DNA of 64,000 nt, taken from contig NW_026943418.1 of assembly GCF_024139115.2 (NCBI RefSeq), forward strand, positions 1-64,000, written 5' to 3'. The stretch comes from Armigeres subalbatus (Eukaryota; Arthropoda; Insecta; Diptera; Culicidae). Positions 39,127 to 50,883 of this stretch are shown in pieces (the first letter of the stretch is position 1; the number at the start of each line of letters is the position of its first letter). Made by a program: the position numbers and the translations under genes. A model generated the notes under the pieces. It was not told the origin of the DNA and searched no databases. It worked only from the letters and a program-made list of their open reading frames with translations.

Positions 39127-39472
39127 ATAGACTACGTGCTGGTCGACGGACAACATTTCTCGAATGTTATAGATGTAAGGTCCTTCAGGGGCCCGAACAT
39201 CGACTCGAATCACTATCTTGTAGTTGCAAGATTTCGGGCGCGTCTTTCCAGCGTCACGATTTCACGAAACAACAGAACGATGCGTTTCAATATAGAATGC
39301 TTGTCAGTTGAAGGAGTTGCTGAACAGTACCACCAGAAGCTGGACGAGCGGATAGGAGATGCTACCGGATCTGGCGACGTCAACAGATTGTGGGAAAATA
39401 TCCACGAAGCTGTGACTACAACAGTGCAGGAAGTGTTAGGCACTGCACAGCGACGACAACGAAATGGTCGAT
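39127..39472 (+). pseudogene. Non-LTR endonuclease, 3' fragment and linker
   Basis: The frame resumes with IDYVLVDGQHFSNVIDVRSFRG and DSNHYLVVARFR, continuing the endonuclease cut at 37833, then runs into a linker (ENIHEAVTTTVQEVLGTAQ). In APE-type endonucleases the last motif is normally SDH; here it reads SNH, so a catalytic aspartate is replaced by asparagine. Similarity to the family fades near 39472 and no reverse transcriptase follows, so the host element is truncated as well as interrupted. Confidence 0.7.
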
Positions 39473-39556
39473 TGCTAGTGGCTAGTGGTATCAACTTCCT
39501 GGTAGTTTGTTCCTGTAGTACCTTCGTCTTACCAACTAGGTACTAGAAGCAACTTA

Positions 39557-39718
39557 GGGGTCGTACACTTATTACGTAAGCAATTTTTCTGGATTTTTCA
39601 ACCCCCCTCCCCCCCTGTAAGATTTTTTTCATACAAATGATTTTTTATGTTTATGGAGCGTAAGATATTGACCGACTCCATCCCCCCATAAGTGCTTACG
39701 TAATATGTGAACGGCCCC
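39557..39718 (+). mobile_element. MITE with TTA target duplication (PIF/Harbinger-like)
   Basis: The 162-bp element starts GGGGTCGTAC and ends GTGAACGGCCCC, with the inner termini TTACGTAAGCA and TGCTTACGTAA forming inverted repeats. TTA is found on both sides (39554-39556 and 39719-39721). Three-base TTA duplications are typical of PIF/Harbinger MITEs (family knowledge). A related copy in opposite orientation lies at 50884-51178. Confidence 0.75.
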
Positions 39719-39721
39719 TTA

Positions 39722-40333
39722 GCTGCTGTTGAAAAACAAATCCTCAGAAGTATATTTTTCTATAGAAATTATCCGCAATTACCACTTTGACTCAAATCCT
39801 AAACAGGTTCATATTCCGAACAATCGTCACATGGAGATAAGCGACAGGCGTACAGATCAAGGACATAATAATTGCTCAACAATGAGATAACGTTTAAATT
39901 TTGCATTTTATTACATTCAAGGTGGTGTTCGGAATTTGAGACAATCTTTACTATGCGTGGTCGGCATTTGAGACAAAGTTTGGCATCATCAGAATCATTC
40001 AGTATTGAAAGTTACAATGAATAAAATATGAAAATCAAACTCTTATATGAAAGTTCTTTTCTTTCGCTGCCCGATGGAAACTATTCATCTATTAAAATAT
40101 TTCATGTGCCATAAAAACCTCCGAAGTAAAAAATGTGCTTAAGTGTTCGGAATATGAATCAAAATAGGTACTAGACACGGTCGTAACTTCTTCTAATGAA
40201 TGAGACGTGTATAAGCTTATTAGATTTAAAACAGGTTTTATGCGTGAAATGCACATCAGCCTCCCTGTTTTATTCAGTAAAAACACTGCCGAGGTGAATT
40301 CTAGAAATTGATCGTTTAACCCTTTATAAGGCA
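39722..40333. other. AT-rich sequence, no gene seen
   Basis: Only short open frames without recognisable domains. I see no clear repeat or RNA gene. Confidence 0.6.
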
Positions 40334-40352
40334 GTGGCAACTATATTGCCAC
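40334..40352. repeat. 19-bp palindromic motif, copy 1
   Basis: GTGGCAACTATATTGCCAC has 7-bp perfect arms around CTATA. The same 19 bases recur in the same orientation at 50440-50458, both times preceded by CA and followed by CAA. It probably marks the end of a dispersed repeat family. Confidence 0.7.
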
Positions 40353-40555
40353 CAACAAGTTATATGTTTTTCTATTTATTAACAAGAGCTCTGCTTATTA
40401 TTTCCCATGTAGTGGCTTTATTTGCTTCCTAGTAACACATCTGATGATTTGAGCCATAAAAAATTGAAATGTCAATTTGAGAACAGTTTTTTTTACGAAC
40501 AGATCGTAAGTTTCGAGTGGAACAAGGATTTTCAGTTATAATTCTTTAAAAACCC

Positions 40556-40982
40556 AGAATAATCCACCTAGCGTTGGTGGTGCCTTTCTCGCATTTAGTT
40601 AAAACACCAACCTTATATGGGGTTCATATGGTCCAATGTACCATTTTCTTCATAACTTTTAAACGCAATGACCGATCGTTATAAAATTCAATAGTGATCA
40701 ACAAGGCTTTGTCCCCTGTCGAATGAAACTTGTTGCGAGAAAATCGGTTAAGGATTACTGTACGAAAAGTTGTCTAATGTTTTTTATAACTTTTGTGCAC
40801 ACACATACACACACACATACACACATACATACACACGGACAGACAGACATGTGCTGAGCTCATCGAGCTGAATCGATTGGTATATAATACTATGGGTCTC
40901 AAAGGCTTCTATAAAAAGTTAGTTTTCGGAGTGAAATGATAGCCTTTCGGTACAACTTAGTTGTACGAGGGTAAGAAAGTTA
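40556..40982 (+). repeat. MITE-like repeat with CA-rich core
   Basis: It starts AATAATCCACCTAG and GGTGCCTTTCTCG, carries a CA/ACACAT microsatellite at about 40797-40843, and ends with GATAGCCTTTCGG and a GTACGAGGGTAAGAAAG stretch. It has the same architecture as 41165-41542 and the interrupted copy at 1739-2066. No coding capacity. Confidence 0.65.
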
Positions 40983-41164
40983 AAGAATATACATGACAGC
41001 TATCAGTATGCAATCTACGAAATACTCCGTTACAACGCAATGCAACGCAACGCAACCCTCCCACCTAAAATGTTATGTAAATTGTGTTCGTCACCAAATT
41101 CAATTAAAGTGGCATTATTGAGTAACTCAGATTAAAATAGAAAAATAAGAAGTTTACCAGAACA

Positions 41165-41542
41165 CCTGATTAATCCCCCGAGCGGTAATGTTGTTTTTCT
41201 CGTACATTATAAGATTATAAGAAAATGTAATTTAGCCATAACTTTTGAGCCCATAGTCCGATCCAGCCTATTTCTAATAGGGAACAATGGAACAACGTTC
41301 TCTGACGAATGAAACTTGTTGCGAGTAAATCGGTTTAGAGTAAGTGTTTAAAAAAGAGTTAAGAACAGTTTTGCTCACACACATACAGACATTCACACAC
41401 ACACACATACACACAGACATCACCTCAATTCTTCGAATTGAGTCGATCGGTATACAACACTATGAGTGTTTGATCTTTCTATTAAATGATTTTAGACCGA
41501 TTATATAGCTTCTACGTATACTTAATACACGAGAAAGGCAAA
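41165..41542 (+). repeat. MITE-like repeat with CA-rich core, second copy
   Basis: It starts GATTAATCCCCCGAG, has an ACACAC-rich core at about 41385-41425, and ends with ATACACGAGAAAGGCAAAA. It is diverged from 40556-40982 but has the same order of parts. Confidence 0.6.
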
Positions 41543-41746
41543 AATTGGCAATTTTTAAAATTCATGTATCTTACAAAATGGTGAATTTGGGCAAAATTTT
41601 ATTCATGGTTCAAACTGTTTTGTTCGTTAAATATTGCGTAAAATATGCTTTCACAAAACTACTAAAAACAATTCTGGTCGGAGCCATTATTACATTATCA
41701 AGCCTATTGCGTAGATCTGTTCAAGAGCTTTGTAACGATATATAAA

Positions 41747-42340
41747 TATTAAACCTCTTCATGTTTTCGAAAAATATCAAAAGTACAACCGGTCAGCCCA
41801 AAATCACAATTCTTATGCTAAAATAAGCCTTCTGTCAAATTTTCAGCTAATTCGGATAAAATTTTGAGGTGGCTCAAGTCGATTTAGTGTTTTTAAGCTA
41901 TTTTCAATTTTGAAAAAAATCTATCGAGAGACATAAACGGCGAAAACTATCGCAACAACCTCTATACGGGAGCATTTGATGTGCTCTACAAGTCTTGTGA
42001 ACATTGCGATTCGTTCCGTTCACGTTTTGACCATGTTAAAGTGATTTTCGAGCTTTTAAGTGTTATATATACACAAAAAGAAAAATCATTAATAAAATTA
42101 AGAAAACCGTTGGTTAAAATAAAAAAGTTGCGCTGGTTCTTTTTTGTAGAGAGTTGGGTATGTTTAAAACAAAAGTACGCTAACTTTTACGCACAGCATG
42201 GCTTAAAAGCTGCGTACTACTCTGAAATTAAAAGCTTAAGTTTCCAATTCAAAACTGTAGAACTGTCAAATCCAAATTGTGGCACTGTAAAAAATAAGAG
42301 TGATCTATTTATTTTTATTCCGAAATTAAACATTCATTAG
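41747..42340 (+). repeat. Dispersed repeat family, copy A
   Basis: Positions 41760-42070 match the reverse complement of about 49705-50020 over roughly 310 bp, including CTATCGAGAGACATAAAC and TCAGCTAATTCGG. A further short match pairs 42240-42270 with about 48795-48830. An open frame of 119 codons (41981-42340) lies inside, but it has no recognisable domain and is not conserved as an open frame in copy B, so I do not call it a gene. Confidence 0.65.
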
Positions 42341-43190
42341 CCCAAAAAGTCCCTTCCCCTTCCTTCATCATTTTCTTTCAAATCGAATCAAATCCTAATG
42401 AATAGAAGTTTTTATTTTTTTATTCTTCGAGATCCTTTTTCCAGCATTTTTAGTTGAGACAATGCAATTTTAAGGTGAGTTACGGCGGCGTCCAAAAATG
42501 GCAGCCACAATGGCCGTGCTATCCCTCACCTCGCGTTTTTGCTCGCACAAATGTAAATATTTAGGCGGTTAGCACATCTGGAAATCCTTTTTTCGTGTAT
42601 GCTACAAGTGAGCAAAGGTGAAAAACTACTTTCCGCTTTTGTCTGTCGTTTACTTTTCGAGTTATGTGCCCTTTTAAGCGCTATGTAGATTTTCAATTCG
42701 ACTCCAACGCGATTCACCTTAAAGCAGCACTAAAGGTACGTCAAGGTACTGTAGCAAACTGTAGCCTCCTCGGTAGCCCCTTATCGTGGTGCGCATCGTA
42801 GGCATGTAGACACTGTGCCCTTGACCGCAGCATAATTTTCCGTCAGCTACAAATCCCGAAACATAAAATTATCTGTAAAAAAAGCAGAAATCTTATATAA
42901 GTAAAGGCTATGATATGCAATGCTTTCGAAGCAAAAGCAGTTTTGTTCTTGTCATTGAAGCTGAGATTGAAGCAGAGTTATTGGGCGCTTTTTAGCGATG
43001 GCTAAAATGAGTACACAATGCCGCACCGGTGGTGATTCTTCACGTTCTATCGGTTCATTTTAGGTTTTCGTTTACAAAAGGACTTACCTCCAGGTTCCGT
43101 TCGGTGGACAGTGCCTTTTCTGGTGATTTGGCATTTTTTGCGATGATTATAGCCTAGACCGAGACCTTGGCTGTCTGGCCAGCCTGGCCT
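42341..43190. other. No gene recognised
   Basis: Mixed-composition sequence with only short frames. I find no repeat that I can match elsewhere in the window. Confidence 0.5.
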
Positions 43191-43430
43191 AAAAACAAAA
43201 CAGGACATAGCTATAAGCATATGCGGTATTTCGAAAAATTTCGTTTCAGGTGGTTCGAAACGAAATTTCGATGAATTTCGCGAAATTTGAGCATGGCGAA
43301 ATCTGATTTCTTGATTTCGTTTCGTTTCGTAAAATTACAAAAATTTCGCTAGAAAAAACTAGCTTCTAACGAAATTTAACGGAATTCCGCGGAATTTCGA
43401 AACGAATTTAAACTAACCCATACTTTACAT
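43191..43430 (+). repeat. TTTCG/CGAAA-rich repeat, copy 1
   Basis: It begins with ACATAGCTATAAGCATATGCGG and continues with many overlapping TTTCG and CGAAA words, including TTTCGTTTCGTTTCG. The copy at 47950-48215 has the same order in the opposite orientation, ending in CGCATACCCTTACATAGCTA. This looks like a dispersed element with a simple-sequence body. Confidence 0.6.
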
Positions 43431-46400
43431 TATAAAAAATTTTGGCTGCGCCGCTGAACAAAATCGTTAAGTTGTTTTCAAAACTTTAGGTTATACATTT
43501 TTTTCTATTAACGCTTTTACATAACCCCATGGGGTTCTTAGTCGACAAATACGTAAGTAGTTTTCTTCTATAAAACGTCTTCAGTGTTTCCATGATTCAA
43601 ATTTTGTGATATTTTTGTTTACTAGGGATACGGCAGGTATTTCCGTCCATCGTCGTAGGGCTAAAACCAACGAAAAGCAACGTACATTTGCTAGAACCAC
43701 TATAGCAGAACGTTTCTCCTGAGCTACGATTTGGTACTTATGAGTTTTACAAAAAAGCGTCTCTTTTATTGGTTTTCGAGACTATGACAAACAGACGAAA
43801 ATACCTACCGTGTCCCTATTTGCACAATATGAATGCGGAATCGATCGTGTTGCTGCTGGTCATGGGACGCAGCTAGTCCTGGAGAACGCGAAGTGAAAAA
43901 AATCTACCTCGCGTAGCAGAAATTTGTTTAACCAGTGTGTGTAGCTAGCTGCTGCGCCAGGAAATCACCCATTGCGCATTATTGCACTCGGCGAAGGTAT
44001 CGCCTTACTCGGATCACTGTTGGACTCTAACTGAGGGAGAACGATGCTTGGCTGCTTGCTCGTCACCAACACCAAGACGGCATAAACAGCATATAATATA
44101 GAGTGGTATACAACAGGGCTGTCTCGCCCCACACACAGTGTGTAATCGATCGTGTTGATGCTGATCATGCCAGCTAGTGCACTATGGGGCGGCTCCATAC
44201 AAGTAGGTGGCCGAAAATATTTTTATTTCATTTCTGCAATATTTCACACTTATATCGTAGATTATTGTCTAAAAGATGTGAAATACTTGTTTTGCAGGTC
44301 GTTATTACTTCTAAGGTCTCCAAACTCCCTGGAATACAGACCTTTGATCTCTATGGAATATATCCCTTTTATCTACGAATGTCTCATGTACACAGCAGTC
44401 TATAGATGTGTATTTTATTGCAGCGCAGACCTGTAGAGTTCAAACTAGAAAATTGTATACTGTTTTAATGTGAATTGAGTTGTACAGATGTTCTAAGTTG
44501 CACAAGGACTCCGTCAAATACAGGCCATTGCATCTACATATGTAACAGGTTGTCTTTGTGGGATTTTTTCAGATTGGTTCAGGCTCTTAACCCGTAAAAC
44601 AAGTAAAGGGAATACAATATAAAGCTCTATTAAAGCTAAACGAACTCCATGCAATAAAAGCTTCCAAGATATATAAATATACTGCAACAACATTTATTTA
44701 TTCATTATGTACATGAACATCCTCAACAAAATCATCATTTATTTCTTCAAAGATCGATTAAAATATCTGCTATGGTATATTTTTCTGTACTCGAATCTGT
44801 TGTATTGCAAGAAGTTTCAGTCACTAAAAACTTTGAACATCTTCTGGATATTCCAGATTAGATTTATTTTGAAGTCGCTTACCTAAGTTGAGGGAGCTTT
44901 ATCAAAGGGATCCGACGAGTTCATAGCACGAATGAAAACGTCATGTAAATTTTTCTCTCTCTTGATGCTTTCCTGGCATGATGAGTCTGACTTTTTTAAG
45001 TGCTTGTGTTGACACTCAGCTGCTTCTTCCGCCAACCATCCAAGTGATGCTGGGTGAATGTATTATAATATCTCTAGTATGGACAGGGACTTTATGCACC
45101 ATAGCAGGAATTTTATACCAATCATACAGCTGCAAATATGACCAGTAGGTTGCTTTACAATAACTGTCTAGCTTTTTCAGGATTGATTGGCTCTTGGCAG
45201 TTTATCGCGATCAGAATGTTAAGTACATTAGGTACATACCAATAATTATCGAAAGATGTCCTTAGGTACAGACATTTTTGCTTCTTGTATTCACATATTG
45301 GATTTTAATTAATATCAACATTTTACTTTTTATGAAATAATTTCAAATGAAGTTTAGAGAACTTTCGTAACCCTCGAGAGTATATTGTTTTTTTTTCATA
45401 TTTATTTTGCTTGATACTTGATAGATAATGAGTTGCCTCCTCTTGGTGAGCCTACGCCAAATGGAGTATCATATAGCTGCATAAGCTATCGTGTACACGG
45501 CCTACCACGAAGCCTACGACACTTTTCGTGTTATCTACTATCTCTATTTTAACTGTTCTTGATGCTCTTTTGTTATACGCATGGGATTTGTATCCAGCCC
45601 ATCACAGTCTGCCGTGTATTATGAGAATAATTACATTTAATGTTTCAAAATTAATGAATTTTTTCGAAAAAGTGATCGGAATCGCAGATTTGCAGCCATA
45701 AGCAGCTGGAATTTGTTTTAATGCCTTCTGGGAGGTCCAAAGAAAGTCGTAGTGGTAGTCGCTAAGCGAAACTTTGAGAAACTTTTTTTGTATGGAACTT
45801 TTTGTATGAAATTTTTTTTTTCTTTGGGTCATTTTCGGATGTTTCACTACCTATTTTCCCATAACTAACCCGTTCTTCGCAAGTCCATGAAACAAGCTTT
45901 CAGAAACTTTTTAAAGAGTTGGAAAAGAGCTACTGTAGCCGAAGATATTGACAGTTGAATAATGCATTGATTTTTCAAGAACTAAAAAGTGTCTGGCTCT
46001 AATGCCTATATCTTGATAACCATATGGCTTAAAGTGCTGATATGCTGGGGTTTAATGCTCCAAAGCATTAGCATTTAGTAGGTCAACTTGAATTACGAAT
46101 CAGAGAAAGTCGATTTTTTGATTTTCGGCCACCTGATTCCCCATAGTGTAGTGTGGGAGAATGCGAAGTAATAAAACTAATGGCTGCATCGAAGAGTACA
46201 AAATTATTTAGTGCGGAATCGATCGTGTTGTAGAAGATTATTAAACGAAGCACATTGATCTTGCGTTGGATTCATTTGAAACACAGTTTTCGTCTTCATG
46301 TTTTCAAAATAACTTCGTTCACAACAAATATTTTGTCGCTTACCAAGGGGTTTCATATGAATTACCTTCTCAACTAACCAACGATTTCTTTTCCGTAGCG

Positions 46401-46881
46401 CTCACAGAGATGCAGATCATTCCTCGGTCTCTTAAAACAATGAGTGTTAAACTAATTTTCCTCTCCTAATCTTAAATTGAATATAACCACGTGACCAGCA
46501 TCGTTATTGGTCATGAATTGGAAACCTGAAGCAAGTACAATAAGAATAATTTTTTGTATCCCAAGAATATTATTTAATTGGGGAGCTGTGCATATTTGCT
46601 GTTTCTCGGCCAATCATGATTAGCAACTATGATGTGTACAGTTAAGCTTAATAAGCTTTTCTTTGACTATTTGCACAATATGTGAGTAACATTGCAGATT
46701 TGTGGGCATTTCTAGATCGTCGCATGAAATTTGCGAATTTGTTGAAAGATCATTAAAATTGCTGAGGTTTTTTTTACTTATGATTGCTTTCAGCACATAC
46801 CCAGACCATAACAGCTGTTCTTATATGCCAAGGACACACACAATAGCTCAGTTTGTCGAGTTGATTGTATATAAGACTATG
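43431..46881. other. About 3.4 kb of AT-rich sequence, no gene recognised
   Basis: Open frames are short and lack domains. The word AATCGATCGTGTTG occurs at about 43840, 44145 and 46216 on the same strand, hinting at another dispersed family, but I could not define its limits. No tRNA, rRNA or credible exon was recognised. Confidence 0.5.
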
Positions 46882-46918
46882 CTGCCGCTAACCGCAAGTC
46901 GAGCACATCTGTATATGG
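46882..46918 (+). repeat. Single arm of the 1848-1933 palindrome
   Basis: These 37 bases are identical to the left arm of the hairpin at 1848-1888 apart from its outermost TATA. The second arm is absent, so this is either a truncated copy or the precursor from which the palindrome arose. Confidence 0.8.
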
Positions 46919-46997
46919 CCGCTCTGCCTGAAATTCAATCTGAAATACATATATTTTGATAAGAAAATTATTTTGAGCTTTTTAGTGGAATGTTTTC

Positions 46998-47109
46998 ACC
47001 TGTCATAAGACGAGTTTATACCATCCCATTGAATTCCACCACTTAATTAGTGGTGGAATTCAATGTGGTGGAATTCAATGGGATTGTATAAATTCGTCTT
47101 ATGACAGGT
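46998..47109. repeat. Hairpin element (45-bp arms)
   Basis: 46998-47042 is the reverse complement of 47065-47109 with two mismatches, starting ACCTGTCATAAGACG and ending CGTCTTATGACAGGT. The middle contains a partial repeat of GTGGTGGAATTCAAT. There is no coding capacity; it resembles a small foldback MITE. Confidence 0.75.
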
Positions 47110-47490
47110 ACATATATTTGTGCATTTTAGAAAGGTGCACAGGATTCTTCAGGTATGCTTATGTAGACGAAGAATGAGAAGGAATAAATTTTGACATATA
47201 CGCCCTTTTCAAATGTTGATCTATTAATATCAATTCTATACCTGCGTATACGCCTGGCATATGTGGATACATAATTAAGTATCCCACCAAATAAAAAATA
47301 AATCTAAGCACTCTTTTTTAAATTTTGATAAAGTCAATACTGTAAAACCACGCTGAAAAGACAATATGAAGTATGCTTCAGCATAATTACATATTTCTTA
47401 GGTGAACTAAGGTTTTAAACAAAATTTGAATCCATATATGAAAAATCCCACAATTTCTTTATTTTTATATGCTTACTTATATAACACTGA

Positions 47491-47788
47491 GGGGCCCTCC
47501 TTAGCCGTGCGGTATAACGCGCGGCTACAAAGCAAGACCATGCTGAGGGTGGCTGGGTTCGATTCCCGGTGCCGGTCAAGGCAATTTTCGGATTGGAAAT
47601 TGTCTCGACTTCCCTGGGCATAAAAGTATCATCGTGCTAGCCTCATGATATACGAATGCAAAAATGGTAACCTGGCTTAGAAACCTCGCAGTTAATAACT
47701 GTGGAAGTGCTTAATGAACACTAAGCTGCGATGCGGCTCTGTCCCAGTGTGGGGATGTAATGCCAATAAGAAGAAGAAGAAGAAGATA
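47491..47788 (+). mobile_element. tRNA-derived SINE, plus strand, near complete
   Basis: It starts GGGGCCCTCC, has an A-box-like TAGCCGTGCGG at 47502-47512, a perfect B box GGTTCGATTCC at 47556-47566 and a body ending GGATGTAATGCCAATAAG, followed by (AAG)n to about 47788. A and B boxes are the internal RNA polymerase III promoter inherited from a tRNA. This copy is better preserved than the one at 1319-1611. Such SINEs are very abundant in Aedes (general knowledge). Confidence 0.9.
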
Positions 47789-47949
47789 AAATTGATCAGA
47801 TTCGGGAGCACACGCTCCACGATTAATTTCTTTGAAAGCGGCACAAATGCTGGGGTATTGCCTTATCGCCAATGGTATATGTGGCGAGAATGTGACGATT
47901 TATCATAGATTGCCTCTTCAGTTATTATAACTCTTTTGGTCGCAAAACA

Positions 47950-48215
47950 GTTATTCGATTTCGAAAAAAGTGAAATCAGAATTGAGTACATAATGTAAAA
48001 CCAATTCAATAAAAATTCCGCGGAAAAAATCAAATTTCGTTTCCGTTTCGAAAAATTTCGAATTAAATGAACCTTGATTTCGTATCGTTTCGAAGTCTCG
48101 AAAGAAATCTATATTTCGTTTCGTTTCGATCCGAATCAACATAGACATTTTAAATTTCGTTTCGTTTCGTTTCGTTTGGAAAAAGTGTGTTATCGCATAC
48201 CCTTACATAGCTATT
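47950..48215 (-). repeat. TTTCG/CGAAA-rich repeat, copy 2 (inverted)
   Basis: It is dense in TTTCG words with the tract TTTCGTTTCGTTTCG near its right end, followed by CGCATACCCTTACATAGCTA, which is the inverse of the left end of 43191-43430. Not coding. Confidence 0.6.
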
Positions 48216-48981
48216 GCTATACAACACAATTAGACACTGTTATTTGGTTCCCGGCTTAGACACTTTTGTCACACCAGTCCGGTTGAAAAATAAATTTGTT
48301 TACGTTGCGATAGTGGGGATAGCGAGAGAGTAAAATTGGCTGTCAATAATGTTTAGCGCACACTGAGACTTTTCCGTTTTAAATAGTCAAAAATAGTTTT
48401 AATCAATTTGCAAAAAAAATCAATTTTGTATATTTAAAAGTTTAGAATTTTTATTTTAAATAAGTGGATTATTTTTAATTGTATAGATAGATGATTAATA
48501 TTAGATTAATAGAATGTGCATTTGCACAGCATGTGAAAGATTCTTTTCGAAAAATGCAATTCCTTTCGTTTGGGCTTAATCCTTCGCTTAAACCCATATA
48601 CGACCCTCTGTATACGCGTATAAGAAGAAGTATACGCGTATACGCTAGACTGGAATACTTTCTCCAACATTGAACCAAACTTGGTTTTGTTTTTGACCAT
48701 CTCATGTATTCCATAGTGCCTGTATAGAACGGAGAAGAACACTGGAAAACGATTTTTTTTATTTTTTTTGCACAATGGTTTACTGGTGACTGATTTGACA
48801 GTTTTACAATTTTTAGGTTGAATGGAAGAACTTTTAATTTCACATTCGGAACAAGAAAAACTGAACTTTCATTTAAAAAAATAACTTTTACGAAGGCTAG
48901 TTTCATTTTTATTTTTAAGCAAATCAAGTACTTTTCATGTGGAAAGTGCAAAACTTTCTATAAAACCATGTTTGTTTTTTG

Positions 48982-49706
48982 TGTGTACACACTGTTTCCC
49001 CTAAAAGTCGTTATTCTACAAAATTCTGAAATTTATGACAAATCATTGCTAAGTTATTATATTATTATTCCTATTTTTTCCCTTGACATTTGAGTAATAT
49101 AATTGCTAATGTATGATTTTCCGTTAAATTGTTAAAAATCAGAAGCTGAACATTTGTCATAAATTTGCACGTTAGGATTTTTTCAAACAAGTTATTCGAA
49201 CAAAACATAAATCAAATCATATGATATTTGATGCTTACAACAAACTACTTCCAAATTTGGTTCAGCTCGTCATATGTCTGTATGCTTCCACCATTGAGTG
49301 CATCGTAGTAACAAGTGAAATCAAAGCTTCTTTGTTCGAACAACAATCCTATCCTGCAAATTTATGATAAATCTCGCTTAACTTTTCAAAAGGACCTAAG
49401 TAACATTTTTTTCATGAATTAATTTGAATAGCGCAATCAACAGAACAACATGAAACCTTTTGATTGGAGTACTCAAATTAATTCATGAAAAAAATGTTAC
49501 TTAGGTCCTTTTGAAAAGTTAAGCGAGAAATGTTCAGCTTCTGATTTTTAAGAATTGAACGGAAAATCATACATTAACAATTATATTACTCAAATGTCAA
49601 GGGAAAAATAGGAATAATAATAATATTATACATTAGCAATGATTTGTCATAAATTTCAGAATTTTGTAGAATAACGACTTTTAGGGAAAACAGTGTTTTT
49701 GTGCAC
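48982..49706. repeat. Long inverted repeat with perfect 56-bp inner arms
   Basis: Inner arms 49372-49427 and 49473-49528 are exact reverse complements around a 45-bp loop. The outer arms, about 48982-49157 and 49529-49706, are imperfect reverse complements over about 175 bp (for example ACTGTTTCCCCTAAAAG and CTTTTAGGGAAAACAGT). On the left the two arm parts are separated by an extra segment at 49151-49371 that the right side lacks. Transcribed, this would form a long double-stranded RNA. Confidence 0.85.
49151..49371. mobile_element. Small TIR element inserted in the left arm of the inverted repeat
   Basis: The left end CATTTGTCATAAATTTGCA and the right end TGCAAATTTATGATAAAT are inverted termini; the next inner words (TAGGATTTTTTC and GAACAACAATCCTA) also pair loosely. 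The segment is absent from the right arm, so it inserted after the inverted duplication formed or was lost from one side. Confidence 0.5.
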
Positions 49707-50439
49707 TTAAAAGCTCGAAAATCACTTTAACATGGTCAAAACGTGAACGGAACGAATCGCAATGTTCACAAGACTTGTAGAGCACACCAAAAGCTTCCGT
49801 ATAGAGGTTGTTGCGATAGTTTTCGGTGTTTATGTCTCTCGATAGATTTTTTCCAAAATTGAAAATACCCCAAAAACACTAAATCGACTTGAGCCACCTC
49901 GAAATTTCATCCGAATTAGCTGAAAATTTGACAGAAGGCTTATTTTAGCATAACAATCGTGATTTTGGGTTGCCCGGGTGAATTTTTGATACTTTTTGAA
50001 AATATGAAAAGGTCCAATACATATGTTACTTTTGAGACGAAAACATGACAAAACTGTCAATTTTTCCAAAAAACGTAAAAATATCATTTCTAGGAGGGGC
50101 TAGTTTGAACGCCCCCCACCCCTCCCTAAAAAATCTTAAAAATAAAAACCGTCCTGATTATAGAAATATAGGTTGTAAGCTGAGTATTCATCACATTTAA
50201 CTCGCCCAAATCGAAAATTGGCCTTTTGGTAGTTTTGGCCACACCTTTATATGGGGCTGTCCTATTGTGCTTGGGAACAAAAGCGCAATTTTGTTTGCAC
50301 TCATAATGGGTTTTCCGACTAGGACTCTTCACCAAAAAATGTAGCGTGCCTTGATTTGACTGGTTTTACGTAAAACCCATTTTTTTAAATCCTTTATTTA
50401 TTCTTGTTGTTGCCTGTTTTCCCGCTTGCCGGGCAGTCA

Positions 50440-50458
50440 GTGGCAACTATATTGCCAC
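50440..50458. repeat. 19-bp palindromic motif, copy 2
   Basis: Identical to the 19 bases at 40334-40352, in the same orientation. Confidence 0.7.
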
Positions 50459-50699
50459 CAATTTTTCAATGTTTCTGGACTGTTTAATGCATAACAACCA
50501 TACATTTGAGTTCAATACCATGTCAACATTGTGTCCTATTGTTGTTTTTGTTAATTTATTGTTTAGATTCATCTGCCTTATGAAAGGCAGATGGTATAAG
50601 AATCAAATATTACCCACTTTTGCTCAAATTTAAATTGCAAAGAAGGGTAGAACATACTTACCCCTAGATCTGACGTATATACTGTGTCCCAAAACATAT

Positions 50700-50872
50700 T
50701 TTAGTTACAAGATAAAGAATGTCGCTGTCGTTGGGCAATCTTTTGCTGGCGAGGATAAGGTACTAAATGTCAATGAAGGAAAAATACATACGATTTGACA
50801 GATCGGTAACCAACGTGTCTCGGACAGCAGAACAAAGGAAACCGAAGCAACAATCTTTATCTTGTAACTAAA
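50700..50872. mobile_element. Short MITE with about 20-bp terminal inverted repeats
   Basis: It begins TTTAGTTACAAGATAAAGA and ends TCTTTATCTTGTAACTAAA, near-perfect inverted ends about 170 bp apart, with no coding capacity inside. Confidence 0.7.
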
Positions 50873-50883
50873 GAACCACTACA

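Larger units (their letters stand above)
48730..50025 (-). repeat. Dispersed repeat family, copy B, with internal inverted duplication
   Basis: The right part (about 49705-50020) is the inverse of copy A at 41760-42070. The left part (48730-48830) also shares words with copy A in inverse order. Between them lies the inverted repeat described at 48982-49706. The open frames here are short, overlapping on both strands and without domains. Confidence 0.6.

Noticed and set aside
41981..42340. A 119-codon plus-strand frame as a gene
   Set aside because: It lies in a dispersed repeat, has no recognisable domain and the related inverted copy does not keep it open.
47491..47580. A tRNA gene
   Set aside because: The A/B-box region is the head of a SINE: the same body and AAG tail occur in another copy, and no complete tRNA cloverleaf with anticodon could be drawn.
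48475..48951. A 158-codon minus-strand frame as a gene
   Set aside because: It is AT-rich, overlaps other frames on both strands and crosses repeat copy B; no domain is visible.
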